From NCBI RefSeq assembly GCF_000988205.1, contig NZ_LAYQ01000001.1, positions 62,001 through 126,000 on the forward strand: DNA of 64,000 nt. Reading direction: 5' to 3'. Positions 46,471-54,988 of the stretch are shown in pieces (the first letter of the stretch is position 1; each line of letters opens with the position of its first letter). Made by a program: the position numbers and the translations under genes. The stretch comes from Corynebacterium minutissimum. GTDB taxonomy: Bacteria; Actinomycetota; Actinomycetes; Mycobacteriales; Mycobacteriaceae. The notes below the pieces were generated by a model. The model had not been told where the DNA came from. It saw only the letters and a program-made list of their open reading frames with translations, and searched no databases.

Positions 46471-48219
46471 ATGTCTGAACTAAAACAAAGTTCCACAGAA
46501 TCAAGCGGAACCCACGCACCAGAATCACACGGTGCGTCACCGGAAGAAGAGGCTCGCGCAAAACTAAAAGCCGGCCAGGTCGCTCTAAAAAAACTACTGG
46601 CCCCAGTGCAAACAACCATCTACTTCGCACAGTTTCTCGCGCTTATATCCTCGGTACTCGCCGTAGCACCCTACGTCGCGTTGGTGGCACTGGGAAATGC
46701 TCTAATCGACGGCAATACTGATGACGTCGCGTCCATTGTGAAATGGCTACTTGCTGCATTTTTGGGCCAGCTATTCTTCTATTTCCTTGCCCTTGCAATC
46801 ACCCACTTCGCTGATGCAAAGCTGGTGGGGATTAACCGGCGCCGAATTATTACCGCTATTGCGAAAGCACCACTCTCGTGGTTTAGCCAGACTAATTCCG
46901 GCAAAGTCCGCAAAGCCGTCGAGGACGATACGTTAACTCTGCACACCCTGACAGCCCATGCTCCTGTAGAGAAGGTCGCCGCGATCTTTACGCCCCTCGC
47001 GCTTCTGGTTTATGCCTTTATCTTGGATTGGCGCCTTGGTCTACTTTCTATTGCCACTGTGCCCATTTTCCTAGCAATCCAAGCATATTCAATGAAAGAT
47101 ATGGGCACAAAAACTGCGGAAATGGATAATTATCTGGGTGAGGTCTCTGCGACTGCGGTGGAGTTCTCCGAAGGTATTTCCGTCGTCAAGGCTTTCGGCA
47201 CCGTTGGCAAAGCCCACGCTCGATATCGCGAAGCTGCCCAAAAATTCGCGGAATTCTATTACGAGTGGGTACGTCCGCTTCTGCGTGTTTCCGCAATCTC
47301 AGAGTCTGTGGTGGCGGTTCCTGTCCTCATCCTTATCAATCTAGGAGTCGGTTCCCTGCTGATAGCTGGTGGCTATGTCACGGTCGCTGAAGTCATCGCA
47401 ACAACGTTAATTGCGCTGGTGCTCCCGGGCACGATTCAAACCGTCGGCCAAATGATGTGGTCTTACCAGCTCGCTGGCAATGCGGCGTTGCGCCTTGATG
47501 AAGTCATGACAATTTCCCATGTGAAAGAAGGCCAAAAGAGCCTCGACGCCAATAGTCAAGACATGGAGGTGGAGTTCCATAAGGTCAGCTTTAGCTACGC
47601 CCCAGACACACCAGTCCTCCAAGACTTTTCTGCGCAACTAAATGCAGGCACTGTCACGGCATTGATTGGCCCCTCCGGGTCTGGCAAATCCACAGCAGCA
47701 ACGATGTTGGCGCGTTTCCAGGATCCAGATTCGGGCACAATCACTATCAACAACGTGGATATCCGTGATCTCACTTTCGACAGTTTGTACCGCACTGTGG
47801 CTTTCGTCTTACAAGATCCTCACTTACTGCGTATGAGTATTCGGGAAAACATTCGCCTTGCACGCCCAGAAGCCCGCGATGAAGAGATCTGGCAAGCCGC
47901 AGAGGCTGCGCACATAGCTGCTGATATTCGCGCTTTACCGGCTGGGCTCGACACCGTTGTTGGTGAGGACACCTCTTTATCCGGTGGACAACAGCAACGC
48001 ATTTCTATTGCCCGGGCAATCATTACCAATGCCCCAATCTTGATCCTGGATGAAGCTACTGCGGCAACTGATCCTGACTGCGAAGCAGAAATTCAAGCAG
48101 CTCTAGCCACACTCGTCAGAGGCAAGACCGTCTTAGTCATCGCCCACAAGCCGGAGTCCATCCAAGGAGCAGACCAAATAATCTGCCTCAAGCCTATGAA
48201 GGATAATTCTCATGTCTAA
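46471..48219 (+). CDS. ABC half-transporter, exporter fold (IrtA/YbtP-like)
   Basis: This 582-residue protein has a membrane domain of six helices (about 45-330) fused to an ATPase (about 355-575) with [30 protein letters not shown] and ILILDEATAATD. The fold is that of exporters, but mycobacterial IrtAB and Yersinia YbtPQ use it for siderophore import or release of iron. The DtxR box and ECF genes make iron-siderophore uptake most likely. It overlaps its partner by eight bases and should form a heterodimer with it. Confidence 0.88.
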   Translation: MSELKQSSTESSGTHAPESHGASPEEEARAKLKAGQVALKKLLAPVQTTIYFAQFLALISSVLAVAPYVALVALGNALIDGNTDDVASIVKWLLAAFLGQLFFYFLALAITHFADAKLVGINRRRIITAIAKAPLSWFSQTNSGKVRKAVEDDTLTLHTLTAHAPVEKVAAIFTPLALLVYAFILDWRLGLLSIATVPIFLAIQAYSMKDMGTKTAEMDNYLGEVSATAVEFSEGISVVKAFGTVGKAHARYREAAQKFAEFYYEWVRPLLRVSAISESVVAVPVLILINLGVGSLLIAGGYVTVAEVIATTLIALVLPGTIQTVGQMMWSYQLAGNAALRLDEVMTISHVKEGQKSLDANSQDMEVEFHKVSFSYAPDTPVLQDFSAQLNAGTVTALIGPSGSGKSTAATMLARFQDPDSGTITINNVDIRDLTFDSLYRTVAFVLQDPHLLRMSIRENIRLARPEARDEEIWQAAEAAHIAADIRALPAGLDTVVGEDTSLSGGQQQRISIARAIITNAPILILDEATAATDPDCEAEIQAALATLVRGKTVLVIAHKPESIQGADQIICLKPMKDNSHV

Positions 48220-49984
48220 TGCCACTACGCCTGTTAGTTCGCGTCTTCGTGATCCGCTACTCACTCGCAGTGTCAAAAAGCTGCAAAGTCCTGTAGGCCA
48301 TAAGCTCAATAAAAGGTATGCTTGTCTATCGCTTATCGTTGGCGTGCTTGATGGCCTCGCCGTTCTCACGCTCGTGCCACTTACAAAGGCACTCGATGGG
48401 GATACGACGATCGCACCATGGATGTGGACGCTTTTGGCAATTGCGCTCGTAGCTTTTGCGCTACGATTTTTCGCAACCATGGCCTCTTACCACACGGCCT
48501 TGGATTTCATCCGAGCCGCGCACACGACTGTGGGCGATAAATTAGCAACGCTACCGCTCGGCTGGTTCGTACCGGCTAATACCGGCGGCCTATCTCGCCT
48601 CGTTTCAGATCGCTTTATGGTGGCGGCCGAGACCATTGCGCATATTCAAGGAACGATATACCGCGATAGCGCGGCACTTGTCACCTTGTTAGTAGGAGCG
48701 TGTTTCTGGAACCCGAAGCTGGGCTTGGTCCTTCTTATCATCGCACCATTGGCGCTCGTGGTGATGCAGTTGGCTGCATGGATTCGTGAGAAAGCATCGA
48801 ACCGCGCACTGGGGCCGAGTAAAGAGCTCTCCCAGCGCATCGTAGAATTTGCTAACCGTCAACCAGCCCTGCGCGCGGCAGGACAATCACAAGTTTTTGC
48901 GCCACTAGAGCAAGCGCTAGAAATCGACCATAAAGCACGAATACGCGAGCTATGGGTATCCACATTAGCTTTGCTACTCAACGGCATAGTAGTGCAGATC
49001 TTCATTGTGGCTCTCATTATGGTCTCCGCGGATCTTGCCGTTGAAGGCGCCCTATCGCCACTAGAAACAATTGCGATCATCGGAATCAGCTTGAGGTTTA
49101 CCCGCACGCTTGAGCAGCTGGGTTCTTCTTTCGTCGGTTTAGATGCCGGCCGTATCGCGCTCACAGAAACTGAGCTCATCACCGATGCCCCTTCCCTACC
49201 GGAACCCACTACTCCGCGCCCAGGCGATGGTTCGGGAAGTGTAGAGCTGCGTAATGTCACGTTTGGATACGGCGATAAACCAGTATTGGTAGATATCGCT
49301 TTCCATGCTCGACCAGGCACCGTTACCGCCATTGTCGGTCCTTCTGGCTCCGGAAAGACCACAATTGCGCGCCTTATTTCGCGATTCTGGGATGTAGATT
49401 CCGGGGCGGTGATGGTTGACGGCGTAGATATCCGCGAGCTTGGAACCGAACAGTTAATGTCCAGACTGTCCATGGTTTTTCAGGATGTCTACCTCTTCGA
49501 CGACTCGTTAATCGCTAATATCCGCGTTGGTCGTCCCGACGCCTCCGATGAGGAAGTCTTCCGCGCAGCTGATCTTTCAGGCGTGACTTCTATTGCCAAC
49601 CGCCTAGGGTGGCATACTCCTGTTGGTGAAGGCGGTCGGCTTCTATCCGGTGGTGAACGCCAGCGCGTATCTGTAGCTCGCGCGCTTCTCAAGCAAGCGC
49701 CGATTGTACTCTTTGATGAGGCTACCTCCGCGCTCGATGCAGAAAATGAGGCAAACATTCTTGCTGCGATGGACGAGCTACGGGAGCAATCTACTTTTAT
49801 TGTCATCGCCCATAAGCTGGATACAATCAAATCTGCTGATCAAATCGTAGTCTTGGATGAACACGGGCAAGTCAGCCAGCTGGGCACGCATTCTGAGCTT
49901 TCCGATGTCCCCGGTATCTACCGTCACTTCTGGCAGCAACGCAAAGCAGCACGCGGGTGGAAAATCAGTTCGGGACGCGATTAA
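48212..49984 (+). CDS. ABC half-transporter, exporter fold (IrtB/YbtQ-like)
   Basis: The 590-residue partner has six membrane helices (about 30-310) and an ATPase domain (about 345-575): VGPSGSGKTTIARLIS, LSGGERQRVSVARALL and IVLFDEATSALD. Order and length suggest a heterodimer with the preceding protein. From memory, S. equi equibactin genes eqbH-eqbL pair an ECF-type importer with two such half-transporters. No siderophore synthetase is present here, so it would use foreign siderophores. The C-terminus overlaps a small minus-strand reading frame. Confidence 0.88.
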   Translation: MSNATTPVSSRLRDPLLTRSVKKLQSPVGHKLNKRYACLSLIVGVLDGLAVLTLVPLTKALDGDTTIAPWMWTLLAIALVAFALRFFATMASYHTALDFIRAAHTTVGDKLATLPLGWFVPANTGGLSRLVSDRFMVAAETIAHIQGTIYRDSAALVTLLVGACFWNPKLGLVLLIIAPLALVVMQLAAWIREKASNRALGPSKELSQRIVEFANRQPALRAAGQSQVFAPLEQALEIDHKARIRELWVSTLALLLNGIVVQIFIVALIMVSADLAVEGALSPLETIAIIGISLRFTRTLEQLGSSFVGLDAGRIALTETELITDAPSLPEPTTPRPGDGSGSVELRNVTFGYGDKPVLVDIAFHARPGTVTAIVGPSGSGKTTIARLISRFWDVDSGAVMVDGVDIRELGTEQLMSRLSMVFQDVYLFDDSLIANIRVGRPDASDEEVFRAADLSGVTSIANRLGWHTPVGEGGRLLSGGERQRVSVARALLKQAPIVLFDEATSALDAENEANILAAMDELREQSTFIVIAHKLDTIKSADQIVVLDEHGQVSQLGTHSELSDVPGIYRHFWQQRKAARGWKISSGRD

Positions 49985-50145
49985 CGCGGGCACCGAGATC
50001 GGCGTTGTTTGCGGGGGCACCCTTCTCCCCCCCGCAGCACGGAGCACCCTAAGTGCACCGACAAAGCTCAGAGCGAAGAATGCGGTAGCGGCTACGAGCG
50101 ACCACTGCGCGGCGTTGGCCATGCCTTCGCCAGTTTGTTGTTCAT
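49965..50145 (-). pseudogene. Possible small single-pass membrane protein, two frameshifts
   Basis: A perfect AAGGAG is placed seven bases before ATG 50145 on the minus strand. The codons give MNNKLAKA, then after a one-base shift MANAAQWSLVAATAFFALSF (a membrane helix), then after a second shift at a run of seven G residues EKGAPANNADLGARVNR and a stop near 49965. Each shift equals one missing base. The reconstructed 60-residue product has no known family. It overlaps the end of the ABC gene by about 20 bases. Confidence 0.4.
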
Positions 50146-50256
50146 GATGGTTCTCCTTAATCTTCAGTTCCTTGCGCACGGGCAAGCACATGCTGCCCTA
50201 GCGATTTCGGGCCCACGAAGCACTGTGAAGCCGAATCAGTCAAGCGACCTTTCTAA

Positions 50257-50541
50257 CAAATAGAGGCCGCCGCGAAACGTGGCTTTGGCCCATGGGATTT
50301 TCGCTGCCGCGTGGTCGATGTATTCCACAAGGACGGCCGCTGCGGGTTCACCTACGGCACCCTTCCCGGACACCTTGAGCGCGGCGAGGAGACCTTCGCT
50401 CTGGAGCGCCTGCGCGATGGCCGCACACTGCTGCTTATCGACGCCGCCTCAGAGCCCTTCCTCCCCTCCCTGCGCCCACTTGTGGACGTGCCAAGGCGCC
50501 TGCTGATTAGCCAACTCTACCTTCACGCCTTAGACGATTAG
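50257..50541 (+). pseudogene. DUF1990-family gene lacking its 5' half
   Basis: The frame is open from a stop at 50254-50256 to 50541 and encodes about 94 residues: RGFGPWDFRCRVVDVF, then CGFTYGTLPGHLERGEETF and RRLLISQLYLHALDD. This is the C-terminal part of DUF1990, whose members are usually about 170 residues. No start or N-terminal half is present; foreign DNA precedes it. The gene seems to have been cut by the arrival of the iron cassette. An internal restart at GTG 50311 is possible but would give only a partial fold. Confidence 0.7.
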
Positions 50542-50561
50542 CAGGATTGCGCATACGACAA

Positions 50562-50594
50562 AAGCCGCCTCCCCGAGCCCTGGGAAAGCGGCTT
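50562..50594. terminator. Bidirectional terminator
   Basis: AAGCCGC pairs with GCGGCTT across a 19-base loop, between the DUF1990 remnant and the convergent tandem-repeat gene. Confidence 0.6.
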
Positions 50595-50608
50595 AGTATC
50601 AGCGCTGG

Positions 50609-51403
50609 TTAGTTCTTGCGCTTGTCTTCGATGGACTCGCGAGCATCACGGACAGCGCCCTTGACGCGGTCAAAGAAGCCACCCTTCTTCGTGGACTCCT
50701 CTTGGTACTCGTGTGCCTTGTCCTCCACGAAGCCCTTAGCGCGCTGGAACGCATCGCCGACGGCGCTACCAGCCTCGGATGCCTTGTCCTTTAGCTGATC
50801 CAGGCGCTCAGAGGACTGCTGACCGTTGACGTTGTCCTGGTTCGGCGCAGTAGCAACACGCTCTTCGTTTGCTTCGCCTACGATGTGCTGGCTCGGGGCG
50901 TAGTCAGAGTTACCCTCGTCCAGCTTCTCCTGCAGGTCCGGTTGCTGCGGGGCGGAACCAATGTGCTCTTCCTGCGCGCCGCCTACGATGTGCTGGCTCG
51001 GCGCATAGTCCGAGTTCTCCTCGTCCAGCTTCTCCTGCAGGTCCGGCTGCTGCGGGGCGGAACCAATGTGCTCTTCCTGCGCCTCACCTACGATGTGCTG
51101 GCTCGGCGCGTAGTCAGCGTTGTTCTCATCCAGCTTCTCCTGCAGGTCCGGCTGCTCGGAGGCAGAGCCTACATGCTCTTCGTCGGCGCCAGCAACGACG
51201 TGATTCTGCGGCTCGTACTTGCTGGCGGTAGATAGGCCGGCTGTGCCCGCGGCGCCTGCCGCTGCAACCCCTGCACCTGCTGCAGCCGCGCCGGACCGAG
51301 CGGAGGTGCCAGAGTTAGCTGCCGAAGACACAGTGTCCTCAGATGCCAGGTACTTGTATTCGTTGCGATCCAGGTCAACTTCGTGGCCTAGTTCGTTTGC
51401 CAT
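50609..51403 (-). CDS. Hydrophilic tandem-repeat protein
   Basis: The 264-residue protein has an N-terminal segment MANELGHEVDLDRNEYKYLA, an Ala/Gly-rich stretch (about 38-60), and three complete 35-residue repeats plus a partial one (residues 68-189; core HIVGEAQEEHIGSAP, then QPDLQEKLDE, then NSDYAPSQ). The C-terminus (about 195-264) is a charged amphipathic helix like LEA/CsbD-type proteins (LKDKASEAGSAVGDAFQRAKG). There is no signal peptide or membrane helix. TAAAGGAG precedes the ATG. Role unknown; stress protection or surface association are guesses. Confidence 0.8.
   Translation of the reverse strand: MANELGHEVDLDRNEYKYLASEDTVSSAANSGTSARSGAAAAGAGVAAAGAAGTAGLSTASKYEPQNHVVAGADEEHVGSASEQPDLQEKLDENNADYAPSQHIVGEAQEEHIGSAPQQPDLQEKLDEENSDYAPSQHIVGGAQEEHIGSAPQQPDLQEKLDEGNSDYAPSQHIVGEANEERVATAPNQDNVNGQQSSERLDQLKDKASEAGSAVGDAFQRAKGFVEDKAHEYQEESTKKGGFFDRVKGAVRDARESIEDKRKN
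50834..51202 (-). repeat. Coding tandem repeat, three 105-bp units plus a partial unit
   Basis: Units cover 51098-51202, 50993-51097 and 50888-50992, with a partial unit to 50834. Units two and three are almost identical, so the array probably varies in copy number by recombination or slippage. Confidence 0.85.
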
Positions 51404-51427
51404 TGCTACGTACTCCTTTAAATAGAT

Positions 51428-52240
51428 TTATCTTCTTCCTTCTAGGGTTCCAGAAAATTCAGGAGCGTGCACGGAAATGGGTATGGGAAAGCGTCGACCG
51501 GTGGAGGGATCAGTCATCTCTAAACACTCAACATGGAAGGTTTCGCGTACGAGTTCAGCGGTCATCACCTCCTCGGTGGCCCCTTCGGCCACAATGCGTC
51601 CCTCACGCATGGCTACGATTCTATCGGCGTAACGCGCGGCATGGACCATATCGTGGACCACCATGACCACTGTGACCCCGGCGCCATTGAGATCTCGAAT
51701 CAGATCCAAAATGGACAATTGGTGCGCGGGGTCGAGGTAAGTAGTCGGCTCGTCAAGCAAGGTAATTGGCGTTTCTTGGGCCAAAGTCATAGCGAGGAAG
51801 ACGCGCTGGCGCTGACCACCGGAAAGGTCTGCCGCGGGGGCGTCGAGAAGCTCGCTCACCCCAGCACGCGAGGCAGCACGCTCAACCGCTGCATGATCTC
51901 CGGCCCGCATCGTCGCTAGCGCCCCTGTATAGGGATAGCGGCCGTAACCGATGACGTCACGCACTAATACCCCTTCCGGAGCCACGGGATGTTGTGGCAG
52001 AAAAGAAACTTCACGGGCAAAGGCACGCGAGGAATACTTGCTGATATTTTGGTCCGAGAGGTACACCGCACCTGCGCTGGGCGTAAGTTGGCGGCCCAAT
52101 GTCTTGAGAAGCGTCGACTTGCCGCAGCCATTCGGCCCGATCAGAGCGGTTACTTGACCGCTGGATAAGTGAAGATTTACGTCCTTGACCACATCGGGTC
52201 CACCGTAGCCCACGGTTAATCCGCTGCACGTCAGTGTCAT
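51428..52240 (-). CDS. Iron-siderophore ABC transporter ATPase (FecE/FepC type)
   Basis: From ATG 52240 the protein is 270 residues: VGYGGPDVVKDV, Walker A LIGPNGCGKSTLLKTLG, signature LSGGQRQRVFLAMTLAQ, Walker B ITLLDEPTTYLD, and an MVVHDM H-loop. The FepC family energises siderophore uptake. The open frame extends 103 codons upstream, but that part is antisense-like Arg-rich and overlaps the permease gene, so it is excluded. The permease stop lies two bases before the ATG. Confidence 0.93.
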   Translation of the reverse strand: MTLTCSGLTVGYGGPDVVKDVNLHLSSGQVTALIGPNGCGKSTLLKTLGRQLTPSAGAVYLSDQNISKYSSRAFAREVSFLPQHPVAPEGVLVRDVIGYGRYPYTGALATMRAGDHAAVERAASRAGVSELLDAPAADLSGGQRQRVFLAMTLAQETPITLLDEPTTYLDPAHQLSILDLIRDLNGAGVTVVMVVHDMVHAARYADRIVAMREGRIVAEGATEEVMTAELVRETFHVECLEMTDPSTGRRFPIPISVHAPEFSGTLEGRR

Positions 52241-52242
52241 GT

Positions 52243-53226
52243 CTAGCCTCCGTTTCGCACTCGGGTCAGTCGAGTCAATAGGAAAATGAAATACGGTGCA
52301 CCGATCAGCGCGATGAGCGCGCCAACGGGGATTTCCGTGGGGGCGAAGGCCCAGCGACCGAGCGTATCGCATGCGGTCACAAGGACCGCGCCGCCTAGGG
52401 CTGCCACGGGTATTTGCCAGCGCAGGTTCGCGCCAACAACCAAGCGAGCAGCATGGGGGACGATGAGTCCGGCGAAGCCCAAGACCCCGGCCGCGGCGAC
52501 TCCCGCGGCACCGAGGATGACGGCTAAGGCTACTGCTATTAGGCGCCATATCTTGGTGCTCACGCCGATGCCGGCCATGGTGGAATCATCCAGCGCGAGC
52601 ATATCCAGGTGTTTTGCCACCACCATCGCGACGGTTAGGGCGAGAAGGATAAAGGGGGCGACAATGGTGGCATCGCCAAGCGAGCGGGCGTAAAGCGAAC
52701 CTTTCAACCATGTCATGGCCGCTCCTGCCTCTGGGGCAGCCCGCACCAGGAGCAATTCGGTGATGGCGCCCAGCCCAAAAGATACCGCCACCCCGGTAAG
52801 CGGCAGGCGCACCGGATCACTTGCCCCGCGCCCGGCGAGGAGAAGAACCAGCCCAGTTCCAGCCAACGCTCCAATAAAGGCTATGAAAGTCAGCAGGTGG
52901 GCCGGCAGGGCGCCTGATCCCATGAGTACCGCAACGGCCGCGAGTCCGCCGCCGGAGGTAATACCCACCGTATCTGGTGCGGCCAAAGGATTGCGTAGCG
53001 CGGACTGCAATAGACAGCCAGAGACGGCCATGGCAATACCAGCGCAGATTCCCACCAAGATCCGCGGGGCGCGGTACTTCCAGATGAGCGGCTCTCCGGT
53101 AACGAAGGCGGTGATCACCTCGCCCGGCGGTTTCATCACCGCACCGACGCCCATGCCGATGATTGCGCTCAACGCCAACGCCAGGATGAGTCCTACTAGC
53201 ACCCCAACAAATCTCTTATGCCGCAT
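52243..53226 (-). CDS. FecCD-family siderophore transport permease
   Basis: The 327-residue permease has about nine or ten membrane helices. Typical BtuC/FecCD sequence is seen: APRILVGICAGIAMAVSGCLLQ, in part, then NPLAAPDTVGITSGGGLAAV, then GVLGFAGLIVPHAARLVVGANLR and APTEIPVGALIALIGAPYFI. ATG 53226 follows AGGAGGAAGC; the gene overlaps the previous permease by 11 bases. It pairs with the first permease as a heterodimer. Confidence 0.93.
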   Translation of the reverse strand: MRHKRFVGVLVGLILALALSAIIGMGVGAVMKPPGEVITAFVTGEPLIWKYRAPRILVGICAGIAMAVSGCLLQSALRNPLAAPDTVGITSGGGLAAVAVLMGSGALPAHLLTFIAFIGALAGTGLVLLLAGRGASDPVRLPLTGVAVSFGLGAITELLLVRAAPEAGAAMTWLKGSLYARSLGDATIVAPFILLALTVAMVVAKHLDMLALDDSTMAGIGVSTKIWRLIAVALAVILGAAGVAAAGVLGFAGLIVPHAARLVVGANLRWQIPVAALGGAVLVTACDTLGRWAFAPTEIPVGALIALIGAPYFIFLLTRLTRVRNGG

Positions 53227-54177
53227 GCTTCCTCCTCCCCAGCGCATGGACGGCCCACAACACTAATGGCATGCCAGCCAAAGAAGTCACGATGCCCACT
53301 GGGGTCTCGGCTGGCGCCCAGATTGCCTGGCCAACCGAATCGGCCACCAAAAGCACCGCTGCTCCAACAATTCCAGCCACGCACAGCCCCATGCGGTGGT
53401 GTGAGCCGCACACCCGCCACGCTACGGCCGCGGCCATCAACCCCAAGAAGCCAATCGGCCCAGTTGCAGCTACGGCCGGAGCAATAAGCACTACCGCCGC
53501 CACAATGGCTGCCAACCGAATGCGCTCCGGCTTCGCGCCGACAGCACCAGCCACGGCATCGCCTGCTACGAGCAAGTCCAGCGTTTTTGCACCGACTAAG
53601 GTCAAGGGAACCACGACCAGCACGGCAATCAGCGCCGGCATGATACCGCTTAGGCGCACACCGGCAAGCCGACCAGAAAGCCATGACATCACCGTAGCCA
53701 GTTGAGCTTCATCTACTACCAAGAAAATGGAGGTCAATGCGCTACACAGCGCGGAAACAGCAACGCCAACGAGTACCATGCGCTGGATCGCACCGCTCTT
53801 ACCGACGCCACCGTCACCCCCACAGCAATCCCCGCACCCAACAGCGCACCGGGCAACTGGTCAACACTCGAGGTTTCGCTTCCTATAAACATTGCTGTTG
53901 CGACTGCGCCGAGTGCCGCACCGGAGTTCACACCAGTGATGGACGGATCGGCTAGCGGATTCGCAGTTGCCGTCCGCAGCAATAACCCGCCTACCCCTAA
54001 TGCGATACCGACGACCGTGGTGGCAAGGAGACGGTCAAAGGCCACGCTATGCAGCTCTTCTTCCAGCCACGGGGTATCAGCTGGCACCTGAACATGGCGA
54101 AGCCGCCACCACCACACGAAGGCGACGGCAGCGGTTGCAAGGACCAGGCAGGCGCTGGTTTTAGTTCGAGGTGCCAC
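53216..54177 (-). pseudogene. FecCD-family siderophore transport permease, one frameshift
   Basis: The N-terminal segment (GTG at 54177) has VGIALGVGGLLLRTATANPLADP and GVNSGAALGAV; near 53800 the protein switches frame to MVLVGVAVSALCSALTS and continues to GPIGFLGLMAAAVAWRVCG and APAETPVGIVTSLAGMPLVLWAV. One lost base (GGCGTC for GGCGGTC or similar) explains it. Rebuilt length is about 320 residues, as in the family. The GTG start overlaps the binding-protein stop (TAGTG), so the operon order is fecB-fecC-fecD-fecE type. Confidence 0.85.
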
Positions 54178-54961
54178 TACTCTTCGGCGGCGATGATGTC
54201 ATCGAGCATATGCTCGGCGGAAAGCGGCCCGCGGGCGCGCGACCAGATATCTTGGTCCACCTCTACGATGTCGCCGCTACCCTTGGCATAGGGCGTCTTT
54301 TTAAACGCATCGACGTCCTTGTACATAAAGACTAGGTCAGCCTTCATACCAGGGAGCTTATCGCCGGTCAGTTCCGCTACATCAGTCTTAGATTCGATGG
54401 ATGACTTCTCACCTTCGAAGGCATAGTCATAGCCCACCTCACTTAGTAGCGACTGGGGGAAGGAAGGGTTGACCCAGGTATAGAGCATCTCACTGGACCA
54501 GCCAGCCACGACCGCACGACTCCCCGGCTTTACCGCGTCCTTGGTATGAGCAATCTTGTCCTCGATGCGCTGACGGACTTCTTTGGCCTTTTCCTCTTTA
54601 CCTAGCTTGGCCGCGATCTCATCCATCGAGTCCAGCACGTCCAAGTAAGTCTCATCTGGGTAGGATTCGGTCTGCCCAATCTCTTCCAACTGCGGCATGA
54701 TATCGGCTTGACGGGTAGGGCTAGCCAGGATCAGATCCGGCTCCAAGGACTGGATAACCTCTAGATTCGGCTGCTTGGCCTGGCCCACAGAGGTCGCTTG
54801 ACCCAGCTGCCCTTTCAAAGTGGTCGGTGCCTCCGACTTACCGATTTCCACGATTCCCACTGGGTCCACATCGAGGGCCTTGAGAATTTCCTCGTAGCGC
54901 CAATCAAGCGCCACAACTCGCTCGATCTTCTTTTCTCCGTTTTGGGGTTGCCCGCAAATCG
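54177..54961 (-). pseudogene. Siderophore-binding protein (FecB/FepB type) truncated by an IS3 element
   Basis: About 260 residues of a periplasmic-binding-protein fold remain: ERVVALDWRYEEILKALDVDPVG at the start (the first Rossmann strand), LEPDLILAS, then VAGWSSEMLYTWV and the end SAEHMLDDIIAAEE. The signal peptide, lipobox and probably 30-50 further residues are missing; the frame runs into the IS end at 54962. A fortuitous GTG inside the IS end could start translation, but the product would stay in the cytoplasm, so uptake through this system should be lost or depend on another binding protein. Confidence 0.85.
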
Positions 54962-54988
54962 TGGACACGTAGTGGAGCTACCTAGTGG

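Noticed and set aside
43128..50260. Duplicate of the tRNA-Arg 3' end as a right attachment site
   Set aside because: I searched by eye for TTCGAATCTTCTCTGGGG to the right of the cassette and found no copy.
52241..52549. N-terminal extension of the FecE-like ATPase
   Set aside because: These codons overlap the permease gene in another frame and are Arg/Pro/Cys-rich; the ATPase family starts at ATG 52240.
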